IMG/VR virus record: IMGVR_UViG_3300048527_000005
Location: 1 to 40,048 of that record
Length of the DNA stretch: 40,048 bases
Direction: 5' to 3' (one strand)
From: a virus
The position numbers were made by a program, and so were the translations under genes. Below the pieces are notes generated by a model. The model did no database searches. It was not told where the DNA came from and was given only the letters and a program-made list of their open reading frames with translations. Of this stretch, positions 18,570-27,870 are shown piece after piece. The number at the start of each line of letters is the position of its first letter. Within the stretch, counting starts at the first letter, position 1.

Positions 18570-19970
18570 CTAGTTCTCGAACAAGAAGAAGTTGTTAGCA
18601 CCTAAAGTACATAAAGCTCTTTCTGACAAGAAGTGAACTTCCATAGCATCTAAGCTAGAAGTTTGTGCTCCACCAGCAGAACCAGTAATCCAAGTTTTGT
18701 AACGTCTGTCTTCAGTTTCAGAAGCTCTATAACGAACGTGTAAGAATGGACGTTTAGCGTTTTTACCAAGTACTTGATCGTAAACAGTAGTAGATCCAGC
18801 AGGAACTAATACACCATTGATAGCACCTCCAACAACTCCACCTCTAAGTGTAGCGTCGTTTAAGTATTTCCAGTCAGTTTTGTAGAAATCGTAACCTCTA
18901 CGGAATCCTGTAAATCCTAAGTTCAATGCCATTTCTTTATCGTTGTCAAACAAACCATAAGAAGTACCACCAGCACCGTAAGAGTTTTGAGCAGCCAACA
19001 TATCGTCGATATCGAAAGAGAATTGACGGTTGATGAACAATACGTTTTCTTCGATAGCTCCTTGCTTGTCTAAACGTTGGATGATAGCATCAAAATCAGC
19101 TAACGCAGTTGGGTTACCACCTGACCATACGTTACCTCTTTGTCCTACAGCGTAGAATAAACCTTCTGAACCTTTGTTTCCAAAAGCAGTATTAGCTACA
19201 GCTCCAGAGTTAGCCTCAGCAGGAACAGCTTCGATCATAGACATCTCTAAGTAATCTTCGAAACGCAAACGAGTTTCGTGCTCAGATTTAATGTACCATA
19301 AGTATCCAGTAGCTCCATTTTCAGTAGTTACTTCAACCCATCCGATTTGAGCCATGTCAGAACCAGAAACAGCGTACTTCTCTTTGATGATGATTGGGCT
19401 GTTTTCGAAGATATCGTCTTGAGCCTCTAAAGATTCAGTTTGACCTTCAGTTCCTTTTTTGAATTCAGAACCATAAACGAAAGCAGTAACAGTTGCAGTA
19501 GCAGCGAAAGACTGTCCAGCAGCTTCGTAGTAAGCTACGTCAAAAGTACCAGCAGCGTAATCAACAGAAGTAATGATAGCTTTGTTCGAGTTAGCAGCAG
19601 CAGCGTTATCTGACAAGAAAACTGTTTGCCCTGGTTTGAAAGCGATAGATCCTGTTAAGGTATCATCAACTGTAATTGTAGCAGTATCTCCACCTACAGC
19701 TGCGTCAGAAGCACAGTCAATGTATTTAGTGTGAAGACGACCTTGTTCTGCCCATTTGATAAGGTCTGAGTTAGACGGCATTTCAGCTCCTACTGCTCTT
19801 AAGAAAGATGCAACAGAACGATTTCCGTAACGCTCGAATTCTTTTTCATAAGTATCAGGAAGATACTGATTCAAGAAGTCAAAATTTGTAATGTAGTTAG
19901 TGCTTAATGTTTGTCTTGTAGCACTAGGTTGTAATGCGAACCCTGGGGTTGCTTGTACTGATCCAGCCAT
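18570..19970 (-). CDS. Major capsid protein, 466 aa
   Basis: It starts MAGSVQATPGFALQPSATRQ and has an N-terminal arm followed by FLNQYLPDTYEKEFERYGNR. The early domain at ~100-165 is beta-rich (TATITVDDTLTGSIAFKPGQ and VYYEAAG-like strands). The middle carries SGSDMAQIGWVEVTTENGAT and LRFEDYLEMSMIEAVP, and the C-terminal part HVRYRASETEDRRYKTWITG. Length, place directly after the acidic scaffold-like gene and the strong terminator behind it fit an HK97-fold major capsid protein of crAss-like type. Codons are more regular than in neighbours (many GCA, GTA, CGT), consistent with high expression. There is no separate promoter in the 13-bp gap, so it is co-transcribed from the box at 21104. Confidence 0.85.
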   Translation of the reverse strand: MAGSVQATPGFALQPSATRQTLSTNYITNFDFLNQYLPDTYEKEFERYGNRSVASFLRAVGAEMPSNSDLIKWAEQGRLHTKYIDCASDAAVGGDTATITVDDTLTGSIAFKPGQTVFLSDNAAAANSNKAIITSVDYAAGTFDVAYYEAAGQSFAATATVTAFVYGSEFKKGTEGQTESLEAQDDIFENSPIIIKEKYAVSGSDMAQIGWVEVTTENGATGYLWYIKSEHETRLRFEDYLEMSMIEAVPAEANSGAVANTAFGNKGSEGLFYAVGQRGNVWSGGNPTALADFDAIIQRLDKQGAIEENVLFINRQFSFDIDDMLAAQNSYGAGGTSYGLFDNDKEMALNLGFTGFRRGYDFYKTDWKYLNDATLRGGVVGGAINGVLVPAGSTTVYDQVLGKNAKRPFLHVRYRASETEDRRYKTWITGSAGGAQTSSLDAMEVHFLSERALCTLGANNFFLFEN

Positions 19971-19983
19971 TTTGTTTTAATTT

Positions 19984-21087
19984 TTAATTGTTTCTATTAC
20001 TTTTTATTTTTAGTCCTCTTCCACTATCTCCATCAGTTGCAACAACTTTGAATCCAGACTGAGCAATTGACTGAGGAGCATTTCTCATCTCCATATCAAT
20101 ATTCTTAATTCTTTTGGTGTTATCTAATAACGCCTCTGCTCTACCTTGTTCGTAAAAGAACTTAGCAACTTTTTCTGGGTTCATAGCAGCAGCTAATGAA
20201 CGATGATAGCCAACGTGATCTGAAATCAGTCCATTCTCATCTAAATACTTAGATATAAAATTTGTAACGTCCGATTGTGCCTTCTTAACTTCTGCAACAT
20301 CTCCTGGTAAAAACTTAATTGTCTTATCTCCTACATTGAAATCAAAACCTTTGAATTCATCAGAGAAAAGTTCTTCAGTCTTCTTTTGAAAGTATTGAGA
20401 CTTTTTAAGATTCTCCTCTTGTTGACTAGTGGAATCTTGAACATATTTCTTGTAAGCATTGTAAGTTTCTTTTTCGTCATCCGAAACCAATCCACCTTTT
20501 GACTCAAGAGGCGTCTTATAAGTTTCTTTGTACTCATCAAAAAACTTCTTAGCTTTAGCAAGCTCTTTTTTCTTAGCGATTTCCTTTTTCTTGATATCTT
20601 TTGGATCATCAAACTCTTCATCGTAAGCAAACTTATCCTCGATCATATATTGAATATCATCTCTGTCCAAGTCCTCTTCCGTTTGAGAGTAGTACTCAAC
20701 TAATAAATCATCTGGATCCATATCGTCAAAGTTTCTGTTTAATTTAACAAAATCTTCAATTCCACGTCCAGTTTCTTTTTTGTATTTAAAATACGCAGCT
20801 ACGTCTTCTGGTAAGTCCTCTTTCTTTTCTTCTCTTTCCGCAAAAAGATCATTGATAGAGTTTACTTCCTTTCCGTATCTATTCTTAATATATGAAAGAA
20901 CGTCATTATCTTCTAGCTCTGCCTTTGCTGGCTCTGCCGGTAATTCTGCTTCAGGTTCTTGTTGAACTTCTACATGTTCTGGTTCAGCAATACTCTCCTC
21001 ATGCTTATCCAATAACTCTTGTTCAACTTCCTGTACTGATTTTTGTTCGGCGACACCTAGGTCCCTTACAGTAAAAGTGTTTTCCAT
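19984..21087 (-). CDS. Scaffold-like head assembly protein, 367 aa
   Basis: Very acidic at the N-terminus (EVEQELLDKHEESIAEPEHV) and rich in Glu, Asp and Lys throughout. Long charged helices are likely (KKKEIAKKKELAKAKKFFDE), and a conserved-looking end carries GRAEALLDNTKRIKNIDMEM. This composition, the position immediately before the capsid gene and the absence of enzyme motifs fit a capsid scaffold, which chaperones procapsid assembly and is then lost. The reading is by composition and context. The gene has its own TAACTTTG promoter box 16 bp before the ATG. Confidence 0.75.
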   Translation of the reverse strand: MENTFTVRDLGVAEQKSVQEVEQELLDKHEESIAEPEHVEVQQEPEAELPAEPAKAELEDNDVLSYIKNRYGKEVNSINDLFAEREEKKEDLPEDVAAYFKYKKETGRGIEDFVKLNRNFDDMDPDDLLVEYYSQTEEDLDRDDIQYMIEDKFAYDEEFDDPKDIKKKEIAKKKELAKAKKFFDEYKETYKTPLESKGGLVSDDEKETYNAYKKYVQDSTSQQEENLKKSQYFQKKTEELFSDEFKGFDFNVGDKTIKFLPGDVAEVKKAQSDVTNFISKYLDENGLISDHVGYHRSLAAAMNPEKVAKFFYEQGRAEALLDNTKRIKNIDMEMRNAPQSIAQSGFKVVATDGDSGRGLKIKSNRNN

Positions 21088-21103
21088 TTGATTTAATTTT
21101 TTG

Positions 21104-21111
21104 CAAAGTTA
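21104..21111 (-). promoter_or_regulatory. Putative promoter -7 box TAACTTTG for scaffold and capsid
   Basis: The minus strand reads TAACTTTG (TAnnTTTG consensus) between the end of the homing endonuclease gene and the scaffold ATG. The leader would be about 10 nt. With the terminator at 18524-18555 it delimits a scaffold-capsid unit. Confidence 0.6.
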
Positions 21112-21133
21112 CTTAATTATAATTTTATACTAT

Positions 21134-21832
21134 CTAGGCATAAATCATGCTTGTTTTATTAGGTCTATGCCCTGTTAAATAATTATTAAGGGTAGACCTA
21201 ATCATGTTGTGAGCTTTAGCTGCATCAGCTATGCATCCATAGTATATTCCGGTTTGTGTGTTTAAAATTATTTTAGCTTTATAGTTTTTTTCTCCAGAAA
21301 TGCTTTTGCTTCTCTTTAATAAACACTCCTTAGATAATTTTCTTCCAGTTAAAGCTTTTGATATTTTATCTCTTCTTTCTTTAGAAAACACAGTTCCTTT
21401 ATTACTTTCTGATATTTTAAGTCTTGTCTGTATTGATACAGGCCTACCTATCAATCCTTTCTTTATTTTTTGTATAGCCTCTTCAGTATGCTTAAATCCT
21501 TTTACTGAATTAGAAATTCTAGCCTTCATTTCGTCAGATATAACTTTTCTTGAATCGTTTGAGTTTGTTAAAAGACAATTCAATCCCTTTTTACCTATAC
21601 ATTCATATCTATCTTGCCAATATCTTTCCTTTTGGTTTAATTGATCTTTATCGCATTCTTCTATAACTTCAAAAACATGGTTATCCCATCCGTATTTTTT
21701 AATAGAACTATATAACCTTACTTGTAATTTACAACTACAACTTGCGTATTTTTTAATTCTATTTTCTATATTAACACTCTGTCCGACATATACCTTACCT
21801 GAAGGAGATGTTATTTTGTATATACCTATCAT
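21134..21832 (-). CDS. GIY-YIG homing endonuclease with NUMOD repeats, 232 aa
   Basis: The N-terminal GIY-YIG nuclease domain is complete: GIYKI at 3-7, YVG at 15-17, Arg25 and the catalytic Glu69 in QKERYWQ. Residues ~110-180 contain three NUMOD3-like DNA-binding repeats (GFKHTEEAIQKI, GRPVSIQTRLKISE, GRKLSKECLLKRS). The last ~45 residues (AKIILNTQTGIYYGC through NNYLTGHRP) form a NUMOD1-like helix-turn-helix module. It is a free-standing gene wedged between portal and scaffold genes in an otherwise tightly packed head operon, with its own TATATTTG box. It should cut phages lacking the insertion near this site and spread by recombination. Both flanking genes look intact. Confidence 0.9.
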   Translation of the reverse strand: MIGIYKITSPSGKVYVGQSVNIENRIKKYASCSCKLQVRLYSSIKKYGWDNHVFEVIEECDKDQLNQKERYWQDRYECIGKKGLNCLLTNSNDSRKVISDEMKARISNSVKGFKHTEEAIQKIKKGLIGRPVSIQTRLKISESNKGTVFSKERRDKISKALTGRKLSKECLLKRSKSISGEKNYKAKIILNTQTGIYYGCIADAAKAHNMIRSTLNNYLTGHRPNKTSMIYA

Positions 21833-21847
21833 AAATTATATTTTGTA

Positions 21848-21855
21848 CAAATATA
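21848..21855 (-). promoter_or_regulatory. Putative promoter -7 box TATATTTG before the homing endonuclease
   Basis: TATATTTG on the minus strand lies in the 31-bp gap between the portal stop and the endonuclease ATG, 15 bp before that ATG. No -33 box is recognised. Confidence 0.5.
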
Positions 21856-21863
21856 ATGTTTTA

Positions 21864-24299
21864 TTATCTAGGTTCAAACTCAGCAAAATCGAACGAATCC
21901 AAACTATCATTTGTAGATTCGAAATTCATAGGAGGCAGGTTGTTTTTACGTTGATCAATTAGTTTAGACTGCTGTGTGTTTTGTAGGCTTATACGCTTAT
22001 CCTTAGCTTCTTCTTTTAACTGCTCTTTTGTTTTGACAGTTTCAAATTCGGCTCCTTTAAGTTGCATCTGCATTTGGAATTCCATCTGCATAAGCTCCAT
22101 TTTTAATTGAGCCTCACTCTTCATCTTCTCAATTTCGTATGCAACCTCTGCTTGCTTAATCTGCATTTTAGACTGAGTCTCAGCTTGTATATTTTGCATT
22201 GCTGTCTGAGCTGCCATTTGCTGTGACTGCATTTGGATCTGACCTTGCATTTGTTGCTTAGCCTGCTCGTTCTTTTGTAGCTGCTCTTCTTTTTTCTTTC
22301 TCTTAAGTTTAAGCAACTGATTAGCTAGCTTAAGGTTTCTCATCTCTCTAATATCAATAGCATCCTCTAAGTAAATAGAGTCGCGAGATAAAGCCAGGCT
22401 AATGTTTTGTTCTAACTGAGCCTTTTCTTCTTCGTCAGGTGAAACCTCTATAAATATACCGAAGTCATAAAGATATAAATCTTTTATTTCATCAAGTATG
22501 CCAACATTGTACTTTCCAATCTGATTAATGAACTCTTCTTTAAAATCAGAGTACTCTAGTATATCAGCTACCCTGTATGATATAGCCTCTGCTAATGATT
22601 TAGTTACAAATAAACTAGACTCAAGGATGTGTCTTGTAGCTGTATTTGAATTAAGAGCGGCCAACTTCTGAACACCTACCAAAGAGTTAGGGTCTGGATT
22701 AGATCCATCTCTAGCCTCATTCAATCCTGTTACATCCCTAATCATACTTAGGTAGTGGTTATAACTAGCTACTAAGCTAGATATTTTACCTTGTCCGCTG
22801 TTAGAGTTAAGTTCTTGAATTGGAACTCTGGCGTTATTGAATTCACCATCTCCAGTATAACTTCTACCGATAACACTACCCGTTTGGAAGTATAATCTAA
22901 GAGCGTCCTCTGGATTGTAAGCTGCACCGTTACCTAAGTCTACTTCATTAAGTCCATCAGCATCAATAAATACGCCATCAGGAACTACCTTAGCAATAAC
23001 CTGTTGTAGCTTTAAGTGTGTCATTTGAATTAAGTCAGCAAAAGGAATCATTCTCTTAACAAGAGACTCTATGCTTCCTTTGTACATTCTAGGAGCCACA
23101 GCTATGTAGTTAGGTATTGCGTGTTGAGAAGCTGATTTAGGACGCACCATGTTTCGAGATAACTCCCACTTAAGCATGATGTTAGTACCCATAACCATTA
23201 CACCATCGTACCAAACGTCGATAGTCTTTTCTATTTTTTCGAATCTACCTTCATCCATCATTTCTTGTGGAGGATTGAAAGTGTCGTCCTTTTCTATTAT
23301 CTTATAAGTTCCGTCTTCTAGATTCTTTTTCTTGTAGACGATTTTTTTAGTAGTCTTGTAGTTAACATACAATAACGTAGCGGTATCGTTGCTAAATAAA
23401 CTATTATTGTAGAACTGTGCTGAATTATAATAATCGTACCATGACTGGCTGTACTTTGAAATTTCAGCTAAATCCTCGTTAGTAAGGGTAGGATCAATTT
23501 TAACTAGCTCTGTAATTGGAACAGTTTTAATTTCACCCCAATAGAAACAATCCTTAAAGTAAGGATCCTCTGTGTAACTATAAACAACGTTAGCAGGATC
23601 TACGTACTCAATTCTTACACCGTCTCCAGGAAGGAACATGTGCTTAGCCATGCCCACACCAATTGTAGCGATGTCGTAGTCTACTCTTTTTCTAGTTTCA
23701 TTATATTTGTTTTCGTCAAATACAGTATTAATAGCCTCTTCTTCAGCTATCTCAATTGCAGGCTTGTACTTAAGCTGCATGTATAATGAAAGTTCTTCGT
23801 CATTCTCAGGAAGATCATCTGGATTAGTATCAAACGCGTTAACACCGAACTGATCCTTAACCTGAAGTAACAAGTCCTTTGATACCATGTCAGCCTGAAT
23901 CATATCCTGATACTTAGATCTTTTATCAGCAGACATAGCGTCCTGAGCATATGCTTTAGGCTTGAATAATCTGTCGTTCATTCCATTAACAACAATATCA
24001 ACAAACTTAGGTATAATAGGAACCGGAGTAAAGTCAAGATTAGTATGAGATAAGTCGCCGTCAACAGCTATTTGATCTTTGTACTTGCCTATTGACTGTT
24101 CGCCTCTTGCATACAATCTTAATTTATGGAAGTTACCCCACTGATCATAGAATCTTGAATTGTTTCCATCCTTTCTAAACCATTCGTACTGAATACTTTG
24201 AGAGATCTGTAGACCATACTCAAATGTTTCCTTCTCTTTATCTGAAGCAAACTGGTTTGGAAAAGCAGTTGCAGGTATATTTATTTTTACGTCTTTCAT
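21864..24299 (-). CDS. Portal protein, 811 aa
   Basis: The gene starts directly after the terminase stop (1-bp step). Conserved-looking blocks are NFHKLRLYARGEQSIGKYKD, DFTPVPIIPKFVDIVVNGMN, IEYVDPANVVYSY and IRDVTGLNEARDGSNPDPNS. These are the patterns I associate with crAss-like portal proteins, which form the dodecameric DNA gate and bind terminase. The last ~170 residues are long Gln/Met/Lys-rich helices (EEQLQKNEQAKQQMQGQIQM) that may form the inner barrel or crown. The protein is larger than most portals (about 500-700 aa) but normal for crAss-like phages. There is no sign of truncation despite the homing endonuclease next door. Confidence 0.88.
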   Translation of the reverse strand: MKDVKINIPATAFPNQFASDKEKETFEYGLQISQSIQYEWFRKDGNNSRFYDQWGNFHKLRLYARGEQSIGKYKDQIAVDGDLSHTNLDFTPVPIIPKFVDIVVNGMNDRLFKPKAYAQDAMSADKRSKYQDMIQADMVSKDLLLQVKDQFGVNAFDTNPDDLPENDEELSLYMQLKYKPAIEIAEEEAINTVFDENKYNETRKRVDYDIATIGVGMAKHMFLPGDGVRIEYVDPANVVYSYTEDPYFKDCFYWGEIKTVPITELVKIDPTLTNEDLAEISKYSQSWYDYYNSAQFYNNSLFSNDTATLLYVNYKTTKKIVYKKKNLEDGTYKIIEKDDTFNPPQEMMDEGRFEKIEKTIDVWYDGVMVMGTNIMLKWELSRNMVRPKSASQHAIPNYIAVAPRMYKGSIESLVKRMIPFADLIQMTHLKLQQVIAKVVPDGVFIDADGLNEVDLGNGAAYNPEDALRLYFQTGSVIGRSYTGDGEFNNARVPIQELNSNSGQGKISSLVASYNHYLSMIRDVTGLNEARDGSNPDPNSLVGVQKLAALNSNTATRHILESSLFVTKSLAEAISYRVADILEYSDFKEEFINQIGKYNVGILDEIKDLYLYDFGIFIEVSPDEEEKAQLEQNISLALSRDSIYLEDAIDIREMRNLKLANQLLKLKRKKKEEQLQKNEQAKQQMQGQIQMQSQQMAAQTAMQNIQAETQSKMQIKQAEVAYEIEKMKSEAQLKMELMQMEFQMQMQLKGAEFETVKTKEQLKEEAKDKRISLQNTQQSKLIDQRKNNLPPMNFESTNDSLDSFDFAEFEPR

Positions 24300-26546
24300 T
24301 TATCTAATAAGTTCACTTCTAGTTCCTGAGTTATTATACTTTGCAAAATTAATACTTATTTTCGACTCTTTCTTTGCCGCCAAGTATATGTTCTTCTGAT
24401 TAGCCATTATAGCTAGTCCTGAACTAATTGCAGCATCAAATTTGGTTCTGTTATTTATGTCAAATTTAGCCCACTCCTCTATTGTCCTAGTAAAGTACAT
24501 GTCTCCCATTTCATCTGAATCTCTATACGTACCTTCAGTATCCATTCCGACATATTTTTCAATATACGACTGAATAGCGGCCGCGTGAGATTGCTTAACA
24601 TCTTCAGACGAGTTAGGTATTCCTCCAAGCTCCTTCTCTGTCTTTGACAGATTAGTGAAGTGCTTATCTGGCCTGTTCATTGAGAATCCTCTGTATCCCC
24701 TGTTTTTAAAGTGATACAATAACCTAGGCTTATTATTCTCCACAAGGATAGGCATTCCATAGAATACACACGCCATTAGAACCTCTTCAAAAAATATCTC
24801 CGCTGTCTGAGGACGAGCTATATACTCAAGGAAGAAGTGGTTACTAGGAGCATTATCCATATTAAACTTAGTAAGTCCGTGTAGAGATCCGTTTGATCCT
24901 CCGCCTCCGACAGTTCCGGATATATCGTAAGGGTCACAACCAAAAGCACCAATGTGCTCATTACCAGGGTACTTGTTTCCATTTTTATAAACTACTTGGT
25001 TCTGCATTGCTGAATTAGGAATCCACGAAACTAGGAATCTCCCCCTTGGATCCGGAGTCCAAATAACTTGAGTATCCTTTTCTCCGTTCTTCCAGTGAAA
25101 CGATCCTCTTGTTAGTATCTGATCTCTAATTAGAGAGTCATTATAGTCTATCTGTTGATAGATCTTTGTTAAGTTAAACAAAGACGCCTTACTCTCATCT
25201 CTAAACGCGTGAGACTCTGTTCTGGAGAACTGTCTGTAGAACTCATTCAATGCATCCGCATCATTCTTCAAGGACGCAACCTCATTCTCCCAGTAGTCTA
25301 TAGCTCCGTTTGTTATTAGTCTTCCGTCTATTCCAGTTATTGGAGTTTCTGGTTTTCTAAACACAGGCATTCCGTATCTATCTATGTATCCTTCGAAGTT
25401 CCACTCCATTGGGATATATAGTGAGTACATACCAGACTTAGTCTGACCATTCTCGTTACGAGTCTTTATGTTAGAGTCCTCGTATAGTTTCTTAAAATTA
25501 GATCCACCTTTAGCAAGCGCATTAGGAGTTGATCCCATCATACACTTACCGATAATTCTACTACCTAAACGAAGACACGTCTTTCTAACTCGCCATCCAT
25601 TAAGTATATTATTAGGAGCCTCTAACTTACCAGACTCATCCTCAACAAGGTAGACTAGCTTTTCCCCATCGTAACTGTTGTCAGCTGTATTCTTCCAGTC
25701 GATGGACGTGTCCAATCCTTCTAGCTCAGCCTCTGAACTATCATACATATTCTTCTTTGTAATCTTAGAAGCAGGTACCCTAAACGCTAGTTCTGTTTTA
25801 GGTTTATCCATACCGTCCATGATTGGCTTGAAAAAGAACGGAAGGTTACTTGATATTGGTACAACCTTATTAGTAAACATAGTCTTAGCATCACCCCCTG
25901 TCTTAGACTGAATACCTATTCTAGCGTCCTTAGCTAATGTAGCTATATTTACAGCTTCAGACGAGGCCATAAAGGAGAATCCAGAACGTCTAATCTTTAA
26001 GTAGACCATACCGAAGCATCTATCATCTGCGCGACATGCTTCCCAGTAAATAAAGAATATTCTGTTAGCCTCTCGAAAGTCTGGAAGTCCGACGTCAATC
26101 TTTGTCCATTGACAGTACATGTAGTGAGATCCTGTCATGTACGTCTCTACTCCATTATTCATGAAGAAGAATCCGTTCTCTCTTCTATCGAACTCAGTCT
26201 CTATATAGTCAACCCATTTAGACTTGAAATCATTAGGCATGTCATGCCAGTGAAATATAGACTTAATTTTATCTAATTCCTTTGGATACTCAAATGGCTC
26301 CCAGTACTGTAGTTCCTTCTTCTTGTCCCTTGAGTATATTGAGTCAGGAGTCTTTGGTAGCGCTATAAATAGTCCGTTTACATTATAGACTTCACCAATA
26401 GTTCCGTTCTTAGATATAACAATCATGTCATACTTCTCGTCGTATCCGTACTGCCAAGACTTTTTATTGTTCTTATTGGCTAGTACAGTTGGCGGAATAT
26501 GATTCTTTACAACTGAGTATAAACTATTTTGATCGTTTTTCTGCAA
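24300..26546 (-). CDS. terL: Large terminase subunit (TerL), 748 aa
   Basis: The packaging motor ATPase and nuclease. The ATPase region has GMVYLKIRRSGFSFMASSEA at ~180-200, the place of the Walker A loop in its non-canonical form, and KLVYLVEDESG at ~295-305 as Walker B with catalytic Glu. The nuclease domain begins around HIGAFGCDPYDISG (Asp ~537 a likely metal ligand) and includes a later conserved HAAAIQSY helix near 650. The N-terminal ~170 residues (NGFFFMNNGVETYMTGSHYM) match the long terminase type I know from crAss-like phages. Its ATG lies inside the end of the 93-aa gene (23-bp overlap), and it is followed immediately by the portal gene. Confidence 0.9.
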   Translation of the reverse strand: MQKNDQNSLYSVVKNHIPPTVLANKNNKKSWQYGYDEKYDMIVISKNGTIGEVYNVNGLFIALPKTPDSIYSRDKKKELQYWEPFEYPKELDKIKSIFHWHDMPNDFKSKWVDYIETEFDRRENGFFFMNNGVETYMTGSHYMYCQWTKIDVGLPDFREANRIFFIYWEACRADDRCFGMVYLKIRRSGFSFMASSEAVNIATLAKDARIGIQSKTGGDAKTMFTNKVVPISSNLPFFFKPIMDGMDKPKTELAFRVPASKITKKNMYDSSEAELEGLDTSIDWKNTADNSYDGEKLVYLVEDESGKLEAPNNILNGWRVRKTCLRLGSRIIGKCMMGSTPNALAKGGSNFKKLYEDSNIKTRNENGQTKSGMYSLYIPMEWNFEGYIDRYGMPVFRKPETPITGIDGRLITNGAIDYWENEVASLKNDADALNEFYRQFSRTESHAFRDESKASLFNLTKIYQQIDYNDSLIRDQILTRGSFHWKNGEKDTQVIWTPDPRGRFLVSWIPNSAMQNQVVYKNGNKYPGNEHIGAFGCDPYDISGTVGGGGSNGSLHGLTKFNMDNAPSNHFFLEYIARPQTAEIFFEEVLMACVFYGMPILVENNKPRLLYHFKNRGYRGFSMNRPDKHFTNLSKTEKELGGIPNSSEDVKQSHAAAIQSYIEKYVGMDTEGTYRDSDEMGDMYFTRTIEEWAKFDINNRTKFDAAISSGLAIMANQKNIYLAAKKESKISINFAKYNNSGTRSELIR

Positions 26547-26805
26547 ATCCCTGTATTTTAGGTTCTGGCTTAGCTACTTCTTTTGGATCCTCATTGAGTT
26601 TTTCAGACTCTGATTCTATTCTATTAAGAATACTAAACGCATCTTCTATAGCTAAACGTTTGGTTGCCGCGGCGTTTTTTAGTTTGTCAGATGACAAGTC
26701 ATCGTCTCCACCTCTTATAATTGTATCTTCAGCAACTTTAATGAGTTCTTCAACTGCTTTGTAACCAGCCGCTATGATACGCTCTTTTATGTCTTTTAAT
26801 TCCAT
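26524..26805 (-). CDS. Candidate small terminase subunit (TerS), 93 aa
   Basis: A small, charged, mostly helical protein: MELKDIKERIIAAGYKAVEE, an acidic RGGDDDLSSDKLKNAAATKR turn, then LAIEDAFSILNRIESESEKL. It overlaps the terL start by 23 bp and sits in the usual TerS position. The size is at the low end for TerS, and I cannot see a definite helix-turn-helix. The call rests on position and helical composition, not on recognised homology to a proven small terminase; a conserved packaging-associated protein is the alternative. Its start overlaps the previous gene's end by 10 bp. Confidence 0.5.
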   Translation of the reverse strand: MELKDIKERIIAAGYKAVEELIKVAEDTIIRGGDDDLSSDKLKNAAATKRLAIEDAFSILNRIESESEKLNEDPKEVAKPEPKIQGFAEKRSK

Positions 26806-27362
26806 TTAATTGTGATGTTATTAGTAAACATCCTGTATAGTTTTTGAGCATCTATAGTAAAAGGATATTCACTATCTGGTTCAAATGCTATTTCATCTCC
26901 TACATTTAGCCCTAGAGCTAGTAGTTCATTGTTTATGTATGCAATAGTTCCTGCTAGAGGCTCCTCCTTACAGTTCTTTTTAATTACAGAGTCCTTAGAT
27001 TCTATAGGCTTAATAAAGCAGTACTTTGAGTGTGCCTTCCATACATCGTTATGGTTATACATAAAAAACTGCTCCTGATCAACAAAGAATAAGTCGTCCT
27101 TAAAGTAGCTTGCGCCGCTCTTCTGTCTACCCTTCATGTCGTAGTAAAACTTAAACACGTTGTGGTGAACAAGTAAAATATCTCCAGGAGTAATCTCTCC
27201 GTCATAACCTATTGGAGTCTCGACAACCTCAGCGTACCTATTAGATACTGTATGGTCTTCCTGAGACACGCTTGTTATAATGTCAAGTCCACCTACCTCT
27301 TTAATATTATCGTATCGCCTACCGTTTAACGGTCTAACAATAAATAGACTTGGAGATTTCAT
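26796..27362 (-). CDS. Conserved crAss-like protein upstream of terminase, 188 aa
   Basis: Recognisable by LFIVRPLNGRRYDNIKEVGG, VVETPIGYDGEITPGDILLV, HHNVFKFYYDMKGRQKSGAS and the C-terminal RMFTNNITIKWN. I recall close relatives near the terminase genes of environmental Bacteroidota phages, all of unknown function. The segment VVETPI...ITPGDILLVHH has the spacing of a GroES-type beta-barrel (strand, glycine turn, PGD, hydrophobic strand), and a second such unit could lie in GLNVGDEIAFEPDSEYPF. A GroES-like or other small-barrel fold is therefore possible but unproven. It is coupled to its upstream neighbour by TAATG. Confidence 0.6.
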   Translation of the reverse strand: MKSPSLFIVRPLNGRRYDNIKEVGGLDIITSVSQEDHTVSNRYAEVVETPIGYDGEITPGDILLVHHNVFKFYYDMKGRQKSGASYFKDDLFFVDQEQFFMYNHNDVWKAHSKYCFIKPIESKDSVIKKNCKEEPLAGTIAYINNELLALGLNVGDEIAFEPDSEYPFTIDAQKLYRMFTNNITIKWN

Positions 27363-27589
27363 TAGAAGTTGATGTTATACTCTATAGATATTGGCATGTT
27401 AGAATTAAACTCCTTCCAAAGAAATACTTCGTCTTCCTTCTCTATCCAGATCTTTATTCCTCCTGTGCTATCGTCTAGTCGTATGTGATGTATTGTGTGG
27501 GAATTATTCAATACAAGCTGACCTACAATGTAATGCATACCATTACTCTTGTAGTCAGCCCCTATTGTTATTTTTCTAATGTCGAACAT
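27362..27589 (-). CDS. Conserved small phage protein, 75 aa
   Basis: Mainly beta-strand sequence: MFDIRKITIGADYKSNGMHY, then IVGQLVLNNSHTIHHIRLDD, with Trp-rich strands (IKIWIEKEDEVFLWKEF) and the ending ISIEYNINF. I recall similar short proteins in the same position (just before the 188-aa gene and terminase) in crAss-like phages. No function is known to me. Both ends are TAATG overlaps (27589 and 27362), so it is translated as part of a coupled chain. Confidence 0.6.
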   Translation of the reverse strand: MFDIRKITIGADYKSNGMHYIVGQLVLNNSHTIHHIRLDDSTGGIKIWIEKEDEVFLWKEFNSNMPISIEYNINF

Positions 27590-27852
27590 TATGCCTGAGC
27601 TTCACCTTCAGAGATCTCCCCTGTGTTAATGTTTATAGAGATATTTTCTCCGTAGATCCCAGCTAGTTCCTTCTTAAGTTCATCTTGTTTGATTAACTTT
27701 TCGTTAACCTGTCTCAAAACGTCAGACTTCTTGAATTCGTACTCTGTTGTTAGTTGACCCAATGCCTCATTAGCACTTTTAAAGAATGACTCAAGTTCTT
27801 GTAACTTCTTTAATTCTTTTTCTTCGATTGATTTTACTTCTACTTTTTTCAT
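27589..27852 (-). CDS. Coiled-coil protein opening the packaging operon, 87 aa
   Basis: A Lys/Glu-rich helix covers residues ~1-70 (KSIEEKELKKLQELESFFKS, EKLIKQDELKKELAGIYG) with heptad-like spacing, then a short strand ENISININTGEI. There is no enzymatic motif. It is the first gene after the TATATTTG box at 27871 and is coupled by TAATG to the next gene. Function is unknown; a packaging or head assembly helper is suggested only by context. Confidence 0.6.
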   Translation of the reverse strand: MKKVEVKSIEEKELKKLQELESFFKSANEALGQLTTEYEFKKSDVLRQVNEKLIKQDELKKELAGIYGENISININTGEISEGEAQA

Positions 27853-27870
27853 TTTGATTTAATTTATTGG

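Noticed and set aside
20331-20630. Minus-strand frame of 99 codons rich in Lys/Leu/Met
   Set aside because: It is an alternative frame of the scaffold gene; the Lys-rich composition comes from AAG/AAA runs in the true frame.
26796-27362. Calling the 188-aa protein a GroES outright
   Set aside because: Only the VVETPI...PGDILLV spacing suggests it; the GroES end pattern is absent, so it is left as a possibility.
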